This document shows, piece after piece, positions 29,301 through 35,599 of a stretch of 64,000 nucleotides of DNA. The notes beneath the pieces were generated by a model. It was not told the DNA's origin. It did not search any database and saw only the letters and a program-made list of their open reading frames with translations. Both the position numbers and the translations under genes were made by a program. The DNA is from Anaerolineae bacterium (GTDB lineage: Bacteria; Chloroflexota; Anaerolineae; 4572-78; J111): assembly GCA_023151115.1 (NCBI GenBank), contig JAKLJP010000007.1:124001-188000 (forward strand). The letters run 5' to 3'. Position 1 is the stretch's first letter. Each line of letters starts with the position of its first letter.

Positions 29301-31861
29301 TCACCGCCGACTTCGGCTTTGTGGAGTTGGTCGCCATCGGCAATATCGTCTGGATTGACGACGGGACGGGCGGGGGCGCGGCCAACAACGGCGCTCTTGA
29401 TGGAACCGAAGCGGGCATTGACGGCGTTCAAATTCACCTGTACCGCCAGGGGCAAACGCCTGGAGTGGATGTCCCGGTGTTGATTACCACTACTGCCGGC
29501 GGCGGCTTCTACCAGTTCGATAACCTCATCCCCGGCCAATATTTCGTCCACATCCCCGCTTCGCAGTTTGTTCTGGGCCAACCGCTGCATGGCTACGCCT
29601 CCAGCACCGGCGCAGGCAACGACGAGACGACCGACCAGGCCGGCGATGAAAATGGCATTGACAGCCCCACCCCTGCCACCACCGGCATCAGCAGCCAGGT
29701 GTATGACCTCCAGCCCAACGCCGAAGCCACCGGCGAAGGCCAGCCCAACTACACCGGCATCCTTGATGATAACAACGTCAACTTTACCGCCGACTTCGGC
29801 TTCTACCCGCAGCCGGTGCTCCATCTGGACAAACGGGTTTCGCCCACCGGCACCATCAGCCCCGGCCAACGGCTCGATTATACGATTTGCTTTAGCAACA
29901 GCGGCAGACTGAACGCTACTAACGTGGTCATCACCGATTTTGTGCCATTCAACACCACCTATATTCCCGGCAGCGTCATCGCGCCTGCGCCGACAGCGGT
30001 TGAGTATCAAGACAACGGCGGCGCCTTTGTTGGGACAGAGCCAATCACCACCACCGGCCTGCGCTGGACGCTGGCTCAGTTAGCCCCGACCGAAACTGTC
30101 TGTGTTGGCTTCTCTGTTCAGGTCAACCTGACCATCAGCGATACTACCTCTGGCCTATCGGTGATGGCCTCACCATTGGGCTGGATTGTGGTGGCAGGTG
30201 ATACCAGTGGGCTGGAAATCATCACCCGGACAACCCTGGCTACGCCTTCGGTCACGCCAACGCCAACGCCTACTGTGACCCCCATCCCAACCGAGACCAT
30301 CACTCCGACGCCGGAAATCACCACCACTCCCGAACTGACGATCACCGTCACCCCTACCCCCGCACCAACGCCGCTCATCACCGCGACGCCAACAATAACC
30401 GTAACCGACACGCCGACTCCTATCCCGACGCCGACCCCCGAAGCAACGGCTACGCTCACTCCCACCGAGACGGCTACTATGGCCCCAACCGAGACGGCCA
30501 CCGTGACCCCAACCGAAACGCTTGCGCCTACCGCTACCGCCACCTTGGAGCCAACCGCAACCGAGACAGCGACCGAGACGCCGACCGCCCTCCCCACCGA
30601 GACGCCGCCGCCCACTGTTGAGCCAACGCCGACAGCCCAGGCCATGCGGCCCTACCCGTTCCTGATTGCACTAGGTATGTTGGCGGCCCCAGCATTATAC
30701 GGCCAGCCGGCCTTCCAGGAGCCAATTACACCGACCGAAACCGCCACTATCGAACCGGCGCCCTCACCGGAAGCGACGGCCACGGCTACCCTTGAGCCAA
30801 TCCCAACCATCAGCCCTACCGAAACAGCGCTGCCGGAAGCAACTGCTACCGCTGTTGTTTCACCGACTGAAACACCGGTAGCAACGCCAACCGACGAGCC
30901 AACGGCTATGCCAGAAGTGACGGCAACGATGACTCCAACGTCTACTGAGGTAGTCATAACCCCGACGCCGACGGTGGAAATAACCCCTGAAATCACCGCT
31001 ACCCCCAGCATAACCGCGCCCGTAGCGGCTGAGAGTTATCCGATTGTGCCGTTTGATACGGTCATCATAAATATTCCCAATACGGCTATCCTCAGCAGCG
31101 ATCAAACCCCCACCCAAACGGCGGTGGTAACGAATCCGGTCATTCGGATTGTTGACCCGTTCATCACCAAGGTGGTTAATCCCAGGAACGCCAGCCCCGG
31201 CGATCAGGTCAATTTCACCATCACCGTTGAAAATCCTGCGCCGCCGTCAAACGCCAACGCCACCAATGTCATCCTGGTTGATCCTCTGCCCTACCTGGTT
31301 GATCTGGTTAGTTTTAATACTTCATCCACGCCGCCCGGCCTGGTTGACAGTGTGACCATCATCACCAATATTGTGCCGATTGCGGGCCATCCCCATGGTA
31401 TTACTCAAACAGTGGCGACCACTATCACCGTCTCCATTCCGGTCTTGGGGCCAAATCAGCAGGTCGTTCTGAATCTAACCACCCGTGTCAACAATCTGGC
31501 CAGCCCGCCGCCGCAAACGATCAGAAACACGGCCTTCCTCACCTTTAACGAAGGGACCGTGCCGCCGGTGCGCGTCTCGGTCAATGTGCCGCTGCCCCCC
31601 GACACCGGGGATGACGACGACGATGATGATGATGACGACGACGCCAACATTCCACCGCCGCCCACGAGCACTCCGGCGCCCGCGCCGCCGGTTCAAGCGC
31701 CACCTGTCCCGCCGGTTAACCTGCTGCCGGAAACAGGATTACGAGCCGTGTCGAATGTTAATTCCACAGTCTTAAGCCAGGTATGGCTGGGGCTGATAGT
31801 TTTGCCTCTAGCTGGCCTTGTTTGCTGGTACTTCTGGCATTTTAACCGAAAGCGCAAATGA
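17363..31861 (+). CDS. Giant adhesin-like surface protein with DUF11 and SdrD-B-type repeats, LPETG anchor
   Basis: From ATG 17363, preceded by AGGAGGAG (the in-frame ATG at 17339 has no such site), the protein is 4,832 residues. After a signal peptide come a Pro-rich region with four (V)LPxWF motifs (residues 60-220), a long array of DUF11-type beta domains (about 243-2490) with a LamG-like concanavalin-fold domain in the middle (about 1904-2078), then SdrD-B/Cna-B-like domains beginning SLGDQVW or AIGNIVW (about 2493-4149), another DUF11 domain, a Thr/Pro-rich spacer broken by a hydrophobic patch (PYPFLIALGMLAAPALY), a last DUF11 domain, an Asp run, LPETG at 4788-4792, a membrane helix and KRK. 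The calcium-binding DxDNxG motifs suggest a rigid stalk. It lies upstream of a sortase gene. Adhesion or cell contact is inference. Confidence 0.9.
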   Translation: MSHAFRQKLSSYLSLFALLVNLLPPAPIAQAYEAEPIPAEAAHHSPTPALISESKSLTPVSSRSDAVLPRWFKPPTLAPVEPRQTAGLTLAQPPALIQLEANRQRAAISSQRSVASSQKSAIASQLSSAVLPGWFQPDPSPAAPVSGPQPALSLSNGAPVILPDWFKVQEDFSPAPLLPRPPAASQSSALDSNTLSPAPVSGPRSPVVLPGWFQPASPRLLASSPPRSLAALPPLRPMGAPIPQVQVTVSAPANVSAGNFAGDTYTITVRNGSASTTGFNFFITATIPAAGFTYVPGSAVWISSVSGAITYTDSYTDPLVVWTPNITRNLLPGEVVTLTFRMTTDGSAISGQRLDANAVYENPLGSPGSNNGGVNVTVGRGNLVISKSPTVQDGTFGDIVTWTIEAANTGLGDVYSATVSDTIGIGYTNVDFSQLNVTPFTLTVGERRSFVVTATINSCNNLTNTGRTWWSIGNSEGDGLITNPATDTADIAYLLEEPAISLAANNLTFAYCSPAPQTAVVTVTNSGGAALNFILDSNLESQPFTVGPAPGWTYNPATGVFSRTDAGGVITTTPVTLSFVVTPTFDVCNAPSSGSFNFTANYRDACGLSFNNPSVGVNYTYGAGELPTFDLTKSSSVSATFAGQTSQFFVDFDIQNVQNISGNIIITDIVPSVFTTTAVTPSAGSFVRAGNVVTWTIPAPAGPGAFTGRLTLTVQALDVISDCGTNSIATNTASGQAPVRCTSCSPLSDTAQASVIIQNFAGTAFPKEFSTDGQVCGLITMTNRYSMPINSWTGVVFTETMGFNDGVPGDDVPPGTLTYVPGSLVVTIDGVNRTSEVTITQTAPQLVLNFGGVTLPTGTHSITVAYTLSILDGVLAGNPQISFFDWSIFNVPNAGGSGTCQSGGAFFQGAPIDLQRADLQIDISPDSFDSCATVPVILTVSDPDLAANSLVANNIVVTFNVGSPDFGTISGYTYGGGFAGNPVTVTTGTNIITWTFQNPLTQTGTTTGTISFSMTRSCTAPNLRAGVSFTDRCGIDYGNTDANPGTTTPPNVTLFVTPDQFTVNENRATWRIYATNNGAGTAGRTLITNTISAGLQFVTYTTNLSAQVNLLTPGPFNPGDDVVWEVLNLAPNQQVRIDVSSVNVVACDPLSASVTLSSGCLGDSACQTSQTDSISFLVPPFAVRTSNAQTADLPFCDTGEVILTVKNASASAHIYQLVISQTISFLEYISGSARITVTDRNDVVIAGLANIPFEPVTSTAGTDTILTWQLTNPGITLSQTQILTDRAAEDEITIRFLVQTDCSLPGNTVVRSQAGGLHSCGTFFTSVENAVTLPKEQPDITLTKQGRNVTQGDPAFADTVFGEPGDVVVWRITANNDTGAYFAQNVLVTDNLPDNMNAAVPTASASDGVVTPTLGLVTWNLGDLPADGVDRTLFITTTIDAEATACQSTSINTATLIYGCDNGCTAQPLTATASLQSRPSLTAQTLDTTPLNTCGGLMTVTLTNDGPPAYDVFVTDTLPSGFVYQEFVSASTTPNISPTAGVTTAVFAWTGGITLPTGVTTLTFRVANSSATGACAVPASGPNNLTISYDDNTSCISTGPYTTTSNSSVTVQNPNLVIDKSPLNRVADVGTVVSWTVTITNSGPGAAIGVLITDTVGSGFTGISAGNGSDADETNTPTIAGQVITWTPAITIASGDSWRAIVTATVAPAGSGVPTNSVQASGSCGSGCAYTSGISDTAFVTLLTEFDKAPSVQTGTIGSLVVFTFSTSLPDIDALYQNLTLTDTLPTGLGYVSSILTYTFDGDGSSGGPTTLISTTPTLNPGALTSGNVVWNLGNLPGSALINGVITAVIQSVATNTNGVSRTNNLQMTYLDEGQSYLFTDTAQVDIVEPLLHLGKSYVTPPGCAATLAISNFNNLSDAGWSELGAWTITPEGYYQNTDTTSNRRAFIGATNWTDYSFSFMMRTSDPTGSMGGYIRQNNTGTTDTGYLFRWSNTQMQLELRNTGSVLNSLPIGYQINRWYHVEIRVTGSLIEVFVDGIRRLSATDNTFTNGRVGLLSSSHTQTQFDDILVTRMGQQGCFVGANDLVTYTLTISNQGPLPGYDLVITDAIPAGMSLVTYSLQSDDPASAFTTTPTPPVPGAANLVWNINQLTNTVPFNPLAHTALTITVVLSVSDGITANTFLSNQAALAYDNWPGDSSPTVISRTYSGGSHSAAVQTVNGGITKTTVFSPPPTATLGSLVTYTLIVPVSPITATLYNVVITDQLNTPRFFIENVTTGGGTGGAASFDQATGLITATFASVPHDTQAVVTVTARISHEFPSPATDIPAGPGPDVVTNSAVMTHAAATVLTTSNVVTTNVGEPVIDIAKQGAFTGDPQVAIYTITVTNTGNSPAYSLLITDNLPAGITPTTISNGGVYSPDSQTIAWTIGFLDVPPPPANTLTLTYTARLSQAIYSGSRFTNTVGITTTSLTDTIPGVRPYTDTAVFTLTWPLGRLGDYVWYDFDNDGIQNSNPNEFPIGGVILELFDSVGGTLIATTTTSITGFYIFENLPLNVTYTVRISDASYGPGGPLQPYTQTLLTAGGATTATDSNASITATFGGLGYAITTTLTSAFTEDLTLDYGFVRLVEIGNYVWFDVNNDGVQNDGPGNGFDGVTVTVTHPDGRIFTTTTTSGGFYTFTVPVSQPYTITVTADNFNPGGPLESFTNTLINTGGDDALDSDGTPGGGGLVTVTPAITQNNYTFDFGLVELVSLGNQVWFDVDNNGILDGGEVGVPGVAVELYQDTNGDGQYTPGVDGLISTTNTSSGGFYTFTNLLPSFFPTQTYLVVITSTNFTGSGPLVNYQNSDGSVDGNSDLNERDHGVVTGTLGAGGFVASTPVSLTNNSEPINDGDSDANSNLTIDFGFYRLSLGDQVWSDDNNNGIIDGAEAGVPSVTVILYDATGTTVLSTTTTDANGFYTFTNLVSATYVVGFVLPGGYSSSTDIGTSANPNNNVNSDDNGVVISGTIVRSNPVVLTPGDNGAQNQNTVTTATGSTHNPTVDFGIVPLVSLGNQVWFDVDNNGILDGGEVGVPGVAVELYQDTNGDGQYTPGVDGLISTTNTSSGGFYTFTNLLPSTVPAEAYLVVVTTTNFSSGGPLFEYYNSDGSVGGNSDLNEQDHGVVTGTLGAGGFVASTPVSLTVGGEPITDGDTNASSNLTIDFGFYRLSLGDQVWFDNNNNGLLDGGETGASGVTVRLYDATGTTVLSSTTTDANGFYTFTNLFSGTYIVEIVPPATFTSSTDIASSINPDNNVNSDDNGVNLTPTGTIRSNPVTLVPGDNGVLGNTQVTIATGSTHNPTVDFGLVQMVAIGNIVWIDDGAGGGTANNGILDGAEASIDGVEIHLYRQGQTPGVDTPILTTTTAGGGFYQFDNLAPGQYFVHIPASEFGPGQPLMGYVSSSGAGSDETTDQTGDENGIDSFTPGTTGISSQVYDLQPDSEQTGEGQPNYTGILDDDNVNFTADFGFVQAVAIGNIIWIDDGAGGGTANNGALDGTEAGVDAVEVQLYRQGQTPGVDTPVLTTTTSGGGFYQFDNLAPGQYFIHIPASEFGAGQPLNDYVSSIGSGTDETTDQTGDENGIDSFTPGTTGISSQVYDLQPNSEQTGEGQPNYTGILDDDNVNFTADFGFVQAVAIGNIVWIDDGAGGGTANNGILDGTETGVDGVEIRLYRQGQTPGVDTPVLTTTTAGGGFYQFDNLTPGQYFIHIPASEFGAGQPLSGYLSSTGAGSDETTDQDGDENGIDSLVPASTGIRSQVYDLQPNAEATGEGQPNYTGILDDNNVNFTADFGFVSSELVAIGNVVWIDDGAGGGAANNGALDGTEAGVDAVEVQLYRQGQTPGVDTPVLTTTTSGGGFYQFDNLAPGQYFIHIPASEFGAGQPLNDYVSSIGSGTDETTDQTGDENGIDSPSPVTTGISSQVYDLQPNSEQIGEGQPNYTGILDDDNVNFTADFGFVELVAIGNIVWIDDGTGGGAANNGALDGTEAGIDGVQIHLYRQGQTPGVDVPVLITTTAGGGFYQFDNLIPGQYFVHIPASQFVLGQPLHGYASSTGAGNDETTDQAGDENGIDSPTPATTGISSQVYDLQPNAEATGEGQPNYTGILDDNNVNFTADFGFYPQPVLHLDKRVSPTGTISPGQRLDYTICFSNSGRLNATNVVITDFVPFNTTYIPGSVIAPAPTAVEYQDNGGAFVGTEPITTTGLRWTLAQLAPTETVCVGFSVQVNLTISDTTSGLSVMASPLGWIVVAGDTSGLEIITRTTLATPSVTPTPTPTVTPIPTETITPTPEITTTPELTITVTPTPAPTPLITATPTITVTDTPTPIPTPTPEATATLTPTETATMAPTETATVTPTETLAPTATATLEPTATETATETPTALPTETPPPTVEPTPTAQAMRPYPFLIALGMLAAPALYGQPAFQEPITPTETATIEPAPSPEATATATLEPIPTISPTETALPEATATAVVSPTETPVATPTDEPTAMPEVTATMTPTSTEVVITPTPTVEITPEITATPSITAPVAAESYPIVPFDTVIINIPNTAILSSDQTPTQTAVVTNPVIRIVDPFITKVVNPRNASPGDQVNFTITVENPAPPSNANATNVILVDPLPYLVDLVSFNTSSTPPGLVDSVTIITNIVPIAGHPHGITQTVATTITVSIPVLGPNQQVVLNLTTRVNNLASPPPQTIRNTAFLTFNEGTVPPVRVSVNVPLPPDTGDDDDDDDDDDDANIPPPPTSTPAPAPPVQAPPVPPVNLLPETGLRAVSNVNSTVLSQVWLGLIVLPLAGLVCWYFWHFNRKRK
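17688..17745. repeat. CAGTAGTCAGAGGTCAGTAG-type repeat within the giant gene
   Basis: The segment encodes ISSQRSVASSQKSAIASQLS in the Pro-rich N-terminal region. Similar CAGTGGTTAGTAATCAGTGG sequence occurs between genes at 4862-4890, so the coding region appears to have absorbed an intergenic repeat. Confidence 0.55.
25600..27380 (+). repeat. Two tandem units of about 890 bp encoding paired SdrD-B-like domains
   Basis: Each unit encodes SLGNQVWFDVDNNGILDGGE... followed by SLGDQVW.... The first part of unit 1 (25610-25800) and of unit 2 (26505-26695) is nearly identical in DNA, while later parts have diverged, which suggests partial gene conversion. Confidence 0.8.
27392..29815 (+). repeat. 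Five tandem units of about 483 bp
   Basis: Units begin at 27392, 27875, 28358, 28847 and 29330, each encoding about 161 residues starting (V)AIGN(I/V)VWIDDG and including LYRQGQTPGVD, GGGFYQFDNL and GQPNYTGILDD. About 205 bp at 28000-28206 are identical to 28972-29178, two units away. Confidence 0.9.
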
Positions 31862-31917
31862 TGTTATAATGTGACGCAATGTTATAAGACAGCTCCAAGA
31901 AATAGCTATTCAATATT

Positions 31918-31970
31918 CGTGTTGCGTCTTGCGTGATATAAAGCGGACGGAACACGCAAGACGCAACACG
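31918..31970. repeat. 18-bp perfect inverted repeat between the giant gene and the sortase
   Basis: CGTGTTGCGTCTTGCGTG (31918-31935) and its exact complement (31953-31970) are separated by 17 nt and followed by TTTT. It may act as a weak terminator or processing hairpin between the two genes, or be another dispersed palindrome. Confidence 0.7.
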
Positions 31971-32035
31971 TTTTGGCTAATTTAAATCTTGGAAATGCCT
32001 AAACCCTGATCGTATCAAGACTCAGAAGGAGATTA

Positions 32036-32797
32036 ATGCAGCGAAAACTGATTGCGCTGGTGGGAATTGTTAGCCCTTTATTTTTGGTGGGCTGCGCGGC
32101 AGTAGTTCTGTTGAGCAGCACAATTTGTTGGTTTTTGCTGGGGCCAGAGCAGCAGTCACAGATCATCCGGATTATTCCTGTGGCTCCTCTGGCGACGATG
32201 CCGGCCACCTTACCCGAAGTTGAAGAGGAAGCAGTTGCCGCCCCCCCGACCCCGGTGGAACAGGTTGCGCCGCCCGTGTCTCCGATTACGGCGGGGCCGG
32301 CCAATATTGTCGAAGAGGTGTTGGGCTTTGCTTTGCCGGCCGGCTCGGTCAACTCGGTCACGCAGGAAGGGGTGGCAACGCGGGTGGTCATCCCCAAAAT
32401 TGGGGTGGACGCACCGGTGGTACTGTCGCCAATTAAAGATCAGACCTGGCAAGTGGATCACCTGGGGCAAGCGGTCGGCCATTTGGAGGGCACGGCCCCG
32501 CCCGGCTCGAACAGCAATATTGTTTTGGCGGGGCATGTCACCCTGGCCCAGGATGTGTACGGGCCATTTGCCGGTCTGGGGCAGTTAACCACTGGGGATA
32601 TGGTTACGGTCTATTATGGTGATCAATCGTTCAACTATATGATAGACGGGTTACAAACGGTTGACCGCACCGCCGTTGAGGTGACTTATCCTTCGGAAAC
32701 GGGCCAGATTACCCTGATTACCTGCAACAATTGGAGCAGTGAAGAGGGCCGCTATATCGAGCGGCTGATTGTCAAAGGTCATTTGGTAAAACAATAG
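32036..32797 (+). CDS. Sortase
   Basis: Sortases cut LPxTG-type signals between Thr and Gly and attach the protein to the cell surface. This 253-residue protein has an N-terminal membrane helix (residues 5-40), a Pro-rich spacer and a sortase beta-barrel. The catalytic residues are visible: His 167 in VLAGHV, Cys 230 in TLITC and Arg 243 in ERLIV. AAGGAG precedes the ATG. It lies 174 nt after the giant LPETG gene, and three LPETG proteins lie upstream, so these are its likely substrates. The class is not clear from sequence; the TLITC and RLIV motifs resemble classes D to F. Its stop codon abuts a MITE-like repeat. Confidence 0.93.
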   Translation: MQRKLIALVGIVSPLFLVGCAAVVLLSSTICWFLLGPEQQSQIIRIIPVAPLATMPATLPEVEEEAVAAPPTPVEQVAPPVSPITAGPANIVEEVLGFALPAGSVNSVTQEGVATRVVIPKIGVDAPVVLSPIKDQTWQVDHLGQAVGHLEGTAPPGSNSNIVLAGHVTLAQDVYGPFAGLGQLTTGDMVTVYYGDQSFNYMIDGLQTVDRTAVEVTYPSETGQITLITCNNWSSEEGRYIERLIVKGHLVKQ

Positions 32798-32909
32798 TAA
32801 CTGCTCAGCCTTCATGTCATTTCGAGGCCATAGGCCGAGAAATCCCTACAGTGCTACATCGGCCTCAGAGATTTCTCCCTTCGGTCGAAATGACATGCCT
32901 GAGTAGTAC
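32797..32909. repeat. Palindromic MITE-like repeat, family A, copy 2
   Basis: The outer arm GTAACTGCTCAG and inner arm CATGTCATTTCGAGG pair with TCGAAATGACATG and CCTGAGTAGTAC on the right. The first base of the element is the last base of the sortase stop codon. Confidence 0.85.
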
Positions 32910-32940
32910 AAACAATAGTCATTAAACCCATTCGATACGC

Positions 32941-32971
32941 AAAAAAGCCACTGTAATGGTGGCTTTTTTGT
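32941..32971 (+). terminator. Rho-independent terminator after the sortase gene
   Basis: AAAAAAGCCAC and GTGGCTTTTTT form a strong symmetric stem around a short loop (TGTAATG), followed by GTTTG. It could work in both directions, but only the plus strand has an upstream gene. Confidence 0.88.
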
Positions 32972-33084
32972 TTGCCCAGCCAATTTTTCGGCGGCTCGTG
33001 TCCTTTAACCTGCTTTTGTCATTCCCTCTCACTCGTGCTAAACTCTGTTAGCCTATCTCTAAATTTGGATATCGAAATCACACG

Positions 33085-33861
33085 ATGATAAAAAAACAGC
33101 AAACTCTATTGAATTATCTTTTTTTACTCACTGTTCTGATCCTACTGGCCAATGGGCTGGTTCCGTTGGCCAGGGTTATGGCGGCCCCCGCTTTGCAAGG
33201 CGAAGACCTGGCTATTATTGACGCCCCGACCAGCAACGCGGTGGTGCGCGGCCAGGTCCAAATTATCGGCAGTTCCGATCATCCTTCTTTTCAATTCTAT
33301 ATCATCGAATTTTCGCCGGAGCCGGTGACGGGCGACCAGTGGCAAATTATCGGCGCTACTCGCAATACGCCGGTTATCAACGGGGTGCTGGAAACCTGGG
33401 ATACCACCCTGGTCCCCGACGGCAGTTATACCTTGCGTTTACGCACGGTGCGGCTGGATGGCAATTATACCGAAGCTTTTTCGCAGCAGGTGGTTGTAGC
33501 CAATACGCAGCCGCAGCCCACCGACACCCCCCTGCCCACTCAAGAAGTAGAAGGGGTTGTGCCAGCAGGTCCCCCTACAGAAACGCCAACGCCCTTGCCT
33601 CCCACCCCCACCGTTTCTATCGAGCAGCCCATTGTCGAAACCCCCACCCCGCGCCCCGTCGAGACCAGCGCCCCGCTCCAGGACCCGGATGAAGTGACCT
33701 CCTTCATTCCTACGGTCAGCGGCTTTTCTCTGACCCCGCTCCGAGATGCTTGCATTTATGGGGCCGGGGTGATGTTGGGCGTCTTTTTACTCTTTGGCTT
33801 TTTGGCCGCGCTGCGTACCTTTATTATGGGCTTTATCCAGCGCATGCGGCGGCGAAGGTAG
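33085..33861 (+). CDS. Membrane-anchored extracytoplasmic protein with Ig/Fn3-like domain
   Basis: The 258-residue protein starts with a signal peptide (KKQQTLLNYLFLLTVLILLANG), then a beta-sandwich of about 90 residues (IIDAPTSNAVVRGQVQIIGSSDH...LVPDGSYTLRLRTVRLDGNY), typical of Ig-like domains in bacterial surface proteins, then a Pro/Thr linker and a C-terminal membrane helix (CIYGAGVMLGVFLLFGFLAALRTF) with a basic MRRRR tail. It has no LPxTG motif, so it is held by the membrane helix. It follows the sortase unit but is separated from it by a terminator. The ligand is unknown. Confidence 0.75.
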   Translation: MIKKQQTLLNYLFLLTVLILLANGLVPLARVMAAPALQGEDLAIIDAPTSNAVVRGQVQIIGSSDHPSFQFYIIEFSPEPVTGDQWQIIGATRNTPVINGVLETWDTTLVPDGSYTLRLRTVRLDGNYTEAFSQQVVVANTQPQPTDTPLPTQEVEGVVPAGPPTETPTPLPPTPTVSIEQPIVETPTPRPVETSAPLQDPDEVTSFIPTVSGFSLTPLRDACIYGAGVMLGVFLLFGFLAALRTFIMGFIQRMRRRR

Positions 33862-33874
33862 GAGAAAAAGGAGT

Positions 33875-33945
33875 AAAAATAAGAAATAAAAAATAAGAGA
33901 TTAGATACTGATGATACACTTTTCTAATTTCTAAATTCTTAATTT
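33875..33945. repeat. AT-rich imperfect palindrome
   Basis: TAAGAAATAAAAAATAAGAGATTAG on the left is roughly complementary to CTAATTTCTAAATTCTTA on the right, between the surface protein gene and pth. It has the look of the other dispersed intergenic palindromes. Confidence 0.5.
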
Positions 33946-33952
33946 TCAAACC

Positions 33953-34582
33953 ATGCCTGTTTCATTCCCCCTATTTGGAAAATCTTCCAAAGAAAAAGCT
34001 TCCGGTCCCGTCGAGTGGTTGATTGTGGGGTTGGGTAATCCCGGCGCAAAGTATATTGACACCCGCCACAACGCCGGCTGGCATCTGTTAGACACCATTG
34101 TTCGCGATCAGCCTGATTTCCGCTTTGACGAAAACCGTAACAAAGGTTTGATTGCGCGGGGCGAGTTGGCCGGAGTCAAGGTGGCGCTGGTGAAGCCGCA
34201 AACCTATATGAATTTGAGCGGGGAGGCGGTCGGTCCGATTGCCCGATTTTACAAGGTGCCGCCGGAGCGCATCCTGGTAGCGTTTGACGATGTGGATTTA
34301 CCCACAGCCACGCTGCGGATACGGCCCAAAGGCGGCGCAGGTGGACACAAAGGTATGCTTAGTATTATTCAACATTTGGGGACTGAGGATTTTCCCCGGC
34401 TGCGGCTGGGCATTGGCCGCCCCGTAGGGCAAATGCCGGTAGAGGCTTATGTGCTCCAAAAATTTAAGCCAGATGAATGGGAAGCTATGCTTGACCTTTA
34501 TCAACGGGGAGTTGAGGCTGCTAAAGCCATCTTAAAAGATGGGCTGGATAATGCGATGAACCAATTTAACGGCAAAAGTTAG
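33953..34582 (+). CDS. pth: Peptidyl-tRNA hydrolase
   Basis: Pth frees tRNA from peptidyl-tRNAs that drop off the ribosome. The 209-residue protein has WLIVGLGNPGAKY, DTRHNAGWHLLD with the catalytic His, KPQTYMNLSGEAV, FDDVDLP with the catalytic-site Asp, and GGAGGHKGMLSI, all in the family order. There is an N-terminal extension of about 21 residues before the usual start (PVSFPLFGKSSKEKASG); it may be real or the true start may be further in, but no better ATG with a ribosome binding site is seen. Confidence 0.96.
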   Translation: MPVSFPLFGKSSKEKASGPVEWLIVGLGNPGAKYIDTRHNAGWHLLDTIVRDQPDFRFDENRNKGLIARGELAGVKVALVKPQTYMNLSGEAVGPIARFYKVPPERILVAFDDVDLPTATLRIRPKGGAGGHKGMLSIIQHLGTEDFPRLRLGIGRPVGQMPVEAYVLQKFKPDEWEAMLDLYQRGVEAAKAILKDGLDNAMNQFNGKS

Positions 34583-34596
34583 CTACCCGACCAGTT

Positions 34597-34974
34597 TTAA
34601 TTTCGTTGACCGATCATGGCCTGAATCTTTTCGGCCAGAGCCAGAGGGCTGAAAGGCTTGGTAATATAGTCGTCAGCGCCAGCGGCCTTGCCGGCTTCAA
34701 TGTTGCTTTTTTGACCGCTGGCGGTCAATAAAACAATAGGGATATCTTGAGTAGAGGGGTCTTTTTTGAGATAGCGGCACACCTCCAGGCCATCCAACTC
34801 ACTACCATACAACATCACATCCAGCAAAATTAGATGGGGATGTTCCTTTTGGGCCAACTGGAGGGCCTGCTGTCCATTTTCGGCCAGAAAAAGTTGATAA
34901 TTATAAGTCTGAAGGGTTACTGCTACCAGTTCGCGGACTTGAGGCTGGTCATCTACTATCAGAATTTTCTTCAA
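34597..34974 (-). CDS. CheY-like single-domain response regulator
   Basis: The 125-residue protein is one receiver domain. The acidic pocket is Asp 8/Asp 9, the phospho-acceptor is Asp 52 (LLDVMLYG), the switch Thr is 84 (VLLTAS) and the conserved Lys is 106 (ITKPF). There is no output domain, so it must signal by binding a partner. The segment after Asp 52 (MLYGSELDG) carries about two extra residues relative to most receivers. It is convergent with pth (14 nt between stops) and lies downstream of the DUF5317-like gene. No histidine kinase is nearby. Confidence 0.9.
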   Translation of the reverse strand: MKKILIVDDQPQVRELVAVTLQTYNYQLFLAENGQQALQLAQKEHPHLILLDVMLYGSELDGLEVCRYLKKDPSTQDIPIVLLTASGQKSNIEAGKAAGADDYITKPFSPLALAEKIQAMIGQRN

Positions 34975-35023
34975 TTGTTAAGCTCCCTACGCCCTACTTA
35001 CTTTAGATTACCCCCATCCATCC

Positions 35024-35599
35024 TTAAACTTGGCTTACCAACTGTCTATCCTTTTTTTTAGCGGTTGCCTGAAAAACAAGCTGAGCTACGCCGGCAACCA
35101 AGACAATATCACCCAGGCTTACCGCAGTTCGCCGCCAGGGTAAGGTTACAGGAATAATATCGGATAAAATCCACAGCTTGGTCTCGGAGCGAGGCAAGAG
35201 GATATTTTTACTGCTGCTCGGTCGAGTTTGTATAACAACCGGGCGGTCGGGGTGAACAAAGTGATATGTTTCTGGGGTTAAAGGCATCCACCCCCCATTG
35301 GCCAGCATAACCAGGGCATTGAGCGCAATGCCGAAGGCAAACAATTTTGCGCCGGGTACGTGATAGTTTAGCAAAAAAAGCAGAACCAAAGCCAGTTGTG
35401 ACACGTTCAGGATAACTACCTGCCACAAGGTTTGGCCTGATACGTAAATCACCAGGGCTGATTGCAGAAAAAACAAGCCAATTATCAGCAGCATGGTTAT
35501 CCAGCCGCCTCGGTAGGAAATCTGCCCCAGGGCGCTTAAATCGCGCCGGAGCAACAAGGCCAGGATGATCAAAATAATAATCGCGTAGGCCAGAACCAT
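35024..35599 (-). CDS. DUF5317-like membrane protein
   Basis: The 191-residue protein has about five hydrophobic segments and the features of DUF5317 proteins: an N-terminal membrane helix, a NGGWMPLTPE motif after the third segment (near residue 100), and a C-terminal segment with SLGDIVLVAGVAQLVF. Function is unknown for the family. Its start overlaps the stop of the upstream gene in the form TAATG, so translation is probably coupled. Confidence 0.65.
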   Translation of the reverse strand: MVLAYAIIILIILALLLRRDLSALGQISYRGGWITMLLIIGLFFLQSALVIYVSGQTLWQVVILNVSQLALVLLFLLNYHVPGAKLFAFGIALNALVMLANGGWMPLTPETYHFVHPDRPVVIQTRPSSSKNILLPRSETKLWILSDIIPVTLPWRRTAVSLGDIVLVAGVAQLVFQATAKKKDRQLVSQV

